A stretch of DNA of 30,826 nucleotides from a virus, in the IMG/VR virus record IMGVR_UViG_3300044622_000658, positions 1 through 30,826 of that record, one strand, 5' to 3'. A model generated the notes under the pieces. The model was not told the DNA's origin and ran no database searches. It saw only the letters and a program-made list of their open reading frames with translations. How positions within the stretch are numbered: the stretch's first letter is position 1; each line of letters starts with the position of its first letter. Made by a program: the position numbers and the translations under genes. Shown piece after piece: positions 29,173 to 30,826 of the stretch.

Positions 29173-30245
29173 GTCTTTCCTCTCAGGTCTCTGTCACAGA
29201 ACACGGGATAGGCTCGCGTCACTTCGCGTCGATGGTGATCGACGACGAACGCCGCTTGGCACGGCGGCTCATAGGACGCCTTGATTCGCACAGAGTAGGC
29301 GCTCGGTCCAATCACGCTTCCGTTCGTGACGTACCGCCCGGCGCGGCTCCACGAGAACTGGTGCCAGTGCCCGAGGCACGTGAGGTCCGCACGTCGCGTC
29401 GAGTCCCACGCGGCGATCGCCTTGTTGAGCGGGACGTGAATCCCGCCGATGCCGCCCTGGTACCGAACGGCGTGTCCGTGCATGAACCGGATGGTGAACC
29501 CGTCGAGATCGACGTAGTTGAGATGTCCTTCACCTACTCGCCACGCGACGTTCTTCCTCGACTCCGCAGCCGCCATCGTCACGTAGAGGTGGTGCTCGTA
29601 GCTCGTGTCTGCCTCGTTCGTGCGGAGCTTCTCGGTCGTCCTGCCGTGGTTCCCGCACGACGTGACGACCAGCACCTCGCTTGCCGTGTCGCTCACGGCG
29701 TCGAGAAACCCACGCAGCCGCTCACCGATCCATCGCAGCGCCGCGAGCGGGTGCAGAGAGTTCTCCTCCGCGAGCTCGGGATGGATCATGCCTGAGATGA
29801 GATCGCCGCCCAGCCAGACGACGACCCTGTCGATCTTGCACAGTTGTCGCTCGTGTTCGAGCAGAGCGAAGAATCGCTCCGAGAGTTCGGAGAGCCGGGC
29901 GTCGCACACGTCCAGGTCGAAGGCGTTGAGCCCGTTGACCGTCTCCGGCCGCACGGTCTCTTCGCAGTGGATGTCCGAGAGCAGCACGACCATCGACGCG
30001 GGGTGCCGCTTGCTCTTCGTCGGCTTCGACGACGGCCGCTTCGCCTCGATTCCCTTGAGCCCGACGAACGCGTCAGCACGCTCCCGCTCGCGGTCGATCT
30101 GAGCGAGTGCGGATCGGTAGCGGCCCTTCAGTGCCGCAACTTCGGCACGCAGCCGCGCGACCTCGGCGTCGGCTGCGAGTTGCTCGGCCGTCGCGGCAGC
30201 AGCGATGACGCTGTCGGTTAGCGACGCTTGTTTGCGCACAGCCAA
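29169..30245 (-). CDS. Calcineurin-like metallophosphoesterase (358 aa)
   Basis: Translation from TTG at 30245 (AAGGAG seven bases upstream); GTG two codons later is the alternative. Residues 20-65 form a coiled coil. The metal-site motifs are complete: LLSDIHC (D91, H93), WLGGDLI (D148), CGNHGR (N199, H200), FMHGHAV (H256, H258) and LGHWHQF (H293, H295). Phage enzymes of this type may act on nucleic acid ends or cyclic nucleotides; the substrate is unknown. Its end overlaps the MazZ-like gene by 4 bp. Confidence 0.85.
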   Translation of the reverse strand: MAVRKQASLTDSVIAAAATAEQLAADAEVARLRAEVAALKGRYRSALAQIDRERERADAFVGLKGIEAKRPSSKPTKSKRHPASMVVLLSDIHCEETVRPETVNGLNAFDLDVCDARLSELSERFFALLEHERQLCKIDRVVVWLGGDLISGMIHPELAEENSLHPLAALRWIGERLRGFLDAVSDTASEVLVVTSCGNHGRTTEKLRTNEADTSYEHHLYVTMAAAESRKNVAWRVGEGHLNYVDLDGFTIRFMHGHAVRYQGGIGGIHVPLNKAIAAWDSTRRADLTCLGHWHQFSWSRAGRYVTNGSVIGPSAYSVRIKASYEPPCQAAFVVDHHRREVTRAYPVFCDRDLRGKT

Positions 30246-30490
30246 TGCTCAACTCCTTGAACGCCGCTCACTGGTAGCCCGCGATCCTTCAGCGACTGAA
30301 TGATGGATCGAGCGAGCGCCCGCTTTTGCAGCCCGAGCTCACCGCTCACCCACCGCTCGCGAAGCGCCTCCAGTTCCGCGAGCACGTCGGCTGGCAAATC
30401 GCAGTGCCAGGCGTTGAAACCGGGCTTGTAGTTCTTCACCCGCGCCACGATCTCGTCGGCGATCGACGCAGGCTTCTGCTTACTCGCCAC
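30218..30490 (-). CDS. Hypothetical 90-aa protein
   Basis: GTG at 30490 lies in the last codons of the previous gene (overlap 11 bp). The product has a helical pattern (ADEIVARVKNY, PADVLAELEALRERW, KRALARSIIQSLKDRG) and ends HWLCANKRR. It may bind DNA. It overlaps the phosphoesterase gene by 28 bp. Confidence 0.6.
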   Translation of the reverse strand: MASKQKPASIADEIVARVKNYKPGFNAWHCDLPADVLAELEALRERWVSGELGLQKRALARSIIQSLKDRGLPVSGVQGVEHWLCANKRR

Positions 30491-30767
30491 GCGGCACCTC
30501 GCGATATCGGAGGATCTGCCAGAGGACACGACGCTGGACGCGGGCCAGCTCGGTCACCGTCTCCTCGCTGATTGTGGAGCCGAGCACCGCATGGGCGATC
30601 TCGTGGAGGACGGTTTCGAGACGCTGCCCGCCGGTCAAACGCTCATCGACGAGCATCTTCGGCGGGCGCTCGTCGTAGCACGTCCAGCCGTCGGCGCGAC
30701 CTTTCAGCCGCGTGAAACGCAAGAGCCATCGCTGGCCCGCGATCGTGATGTCGTGATCATCCGCCAC
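30480..30767 (-). CDS. Small HExxH-containing protein (95 aa)
   Basis: GTG at 30767 with GGAGGA upstream. ETVLHEIAHAVLG (51-63) carries HExxH (55-59), and a following acidic helix (EETVTELARVQ) could offer the third zinc ligand, as in ImmA/IrrE- or SprT-type peptidase cores. At 95 aa it is a minimal domain. Peptidase activity is unproved; ImmA-like proteins cut phage repressors, which would fit a temperate phage. Bases 30768-30826 beyond it show no start of another gene; TTGACA there lacks a -10 box. Confidence 0.68.
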   Translation of the reverse strand: MADDHDITIAGQRWLLRFTRLKGRADGWTCYDERPPKMLVDERLTGGQRLETVLHEIAHAVLGSTISEETVTELARVQRRVLWQILRYREVPRGE

Positions 30768-30826
30768 GGCACCCGTCCTCCTGCGTCCATGGTGGATAGG
30801 TTGTCAATTCAGCCGAGTCACGAGCC

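Noticed and set aside
30779-30807. TTGACA at the right edge as promoter for the HExxH gene
   Set aside because: The expected -10 position reads CGCAGGA on the minus strand, not a -10 box.
1-30826. tRNA genes or CRISPR array
   Set aside because: No cloverleaf with a GTTCGANNC-type T-arm was found, and no regularly spaced repeats of 23-50 bases with unique spacers exist on either strand.

Overview
The window reads as part of a temperate tailed-phage genome (free phage or prophage) from a high-GC host. Gene density is very high. Almost everything is on the minus strand, read right to left, and most junctions are ATGA/GTGA/TGATG stop-start overlaps. Only the integrase is on the plus strand. The host cannot be proved from sequence. 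The style of the integrase, the CxxCxGxG lipoprotein, the SNF2 protein and the use of proteases where other phages carry muramidases make Planctomycetota my best guess, held with low to moderate confidence. No tRNA, rRNA, IS element or CRISPR array was seen, and no gene-free stretch exceeds 300 bases; the longest is 25986-26301.

Layout from right to left, the direction of transcription. (1) 30.8-27.9 kb: a small HExxH protein, a calcineurin-like phosphoesterase, a MazZ/DUF5664-type dATP/dGTP diphosphohydrolase and small unknown proteins. (2) 27.9-26.3 kb: the integration module, with a plus-strand tyrosine integrase facing a minus-strand excisionase and a second HTH protein, separated by a perfect 12-bp hairpin. 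(3) 26.3-22.1 kb: small early genes, two near-identical operator/promoter/leader cassettes, a pyrimidine-dimer-glycosylase-like protein, a DUF932 protein and a rho-independent terminator. (4) 22.1-11.8 kb: replication and recombination, with an SNF2 helicase, a coiled-coil protein, a candidate ssDNA-binding protein, a primase-polymerase, a UvrD-like helicase, a stand-alone serine-recombinase domain, an ExoX-C/zinc-ribbon protein, a Gp88-like cysteine-rich protein, a VRR-NUC nuclease, a secreted trypsin-like protease and a RusA resolvase. (5) 11.8-8.4 kb: four glycosyltransferases and a SAM methyltransferase. (6) 8.4-5.2 kb: an HTH protein, then small membrane proteins, a zinc-knuckle lipoprotein and a papain-like protease, a candidate lysis cassette. 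(7) 5.2-0 kb: tail-fibre genes ending in an S74-type self-cleaving fibre, a small partner and a fifth glycosyltransferase that runs off the left edge.

The most interesting non-coding signal is a pair of ~130-bp structured elements (17236-17366 and 26175-26303). Both overlap the stop codon of the preceding gene and keep the same order and spacing of an end box and two inverted repeats, yet the arms of one inverted repeat are unrelated in sequence. That pattern suggests selection on structure, for example an origin, a structured RNA or a recombination site. A second signal is the duplicated ~60-bp operator/promoter/leader cassette at 23826-23883 and 26014-26063, which probably puts two early transcripts under one regulator.
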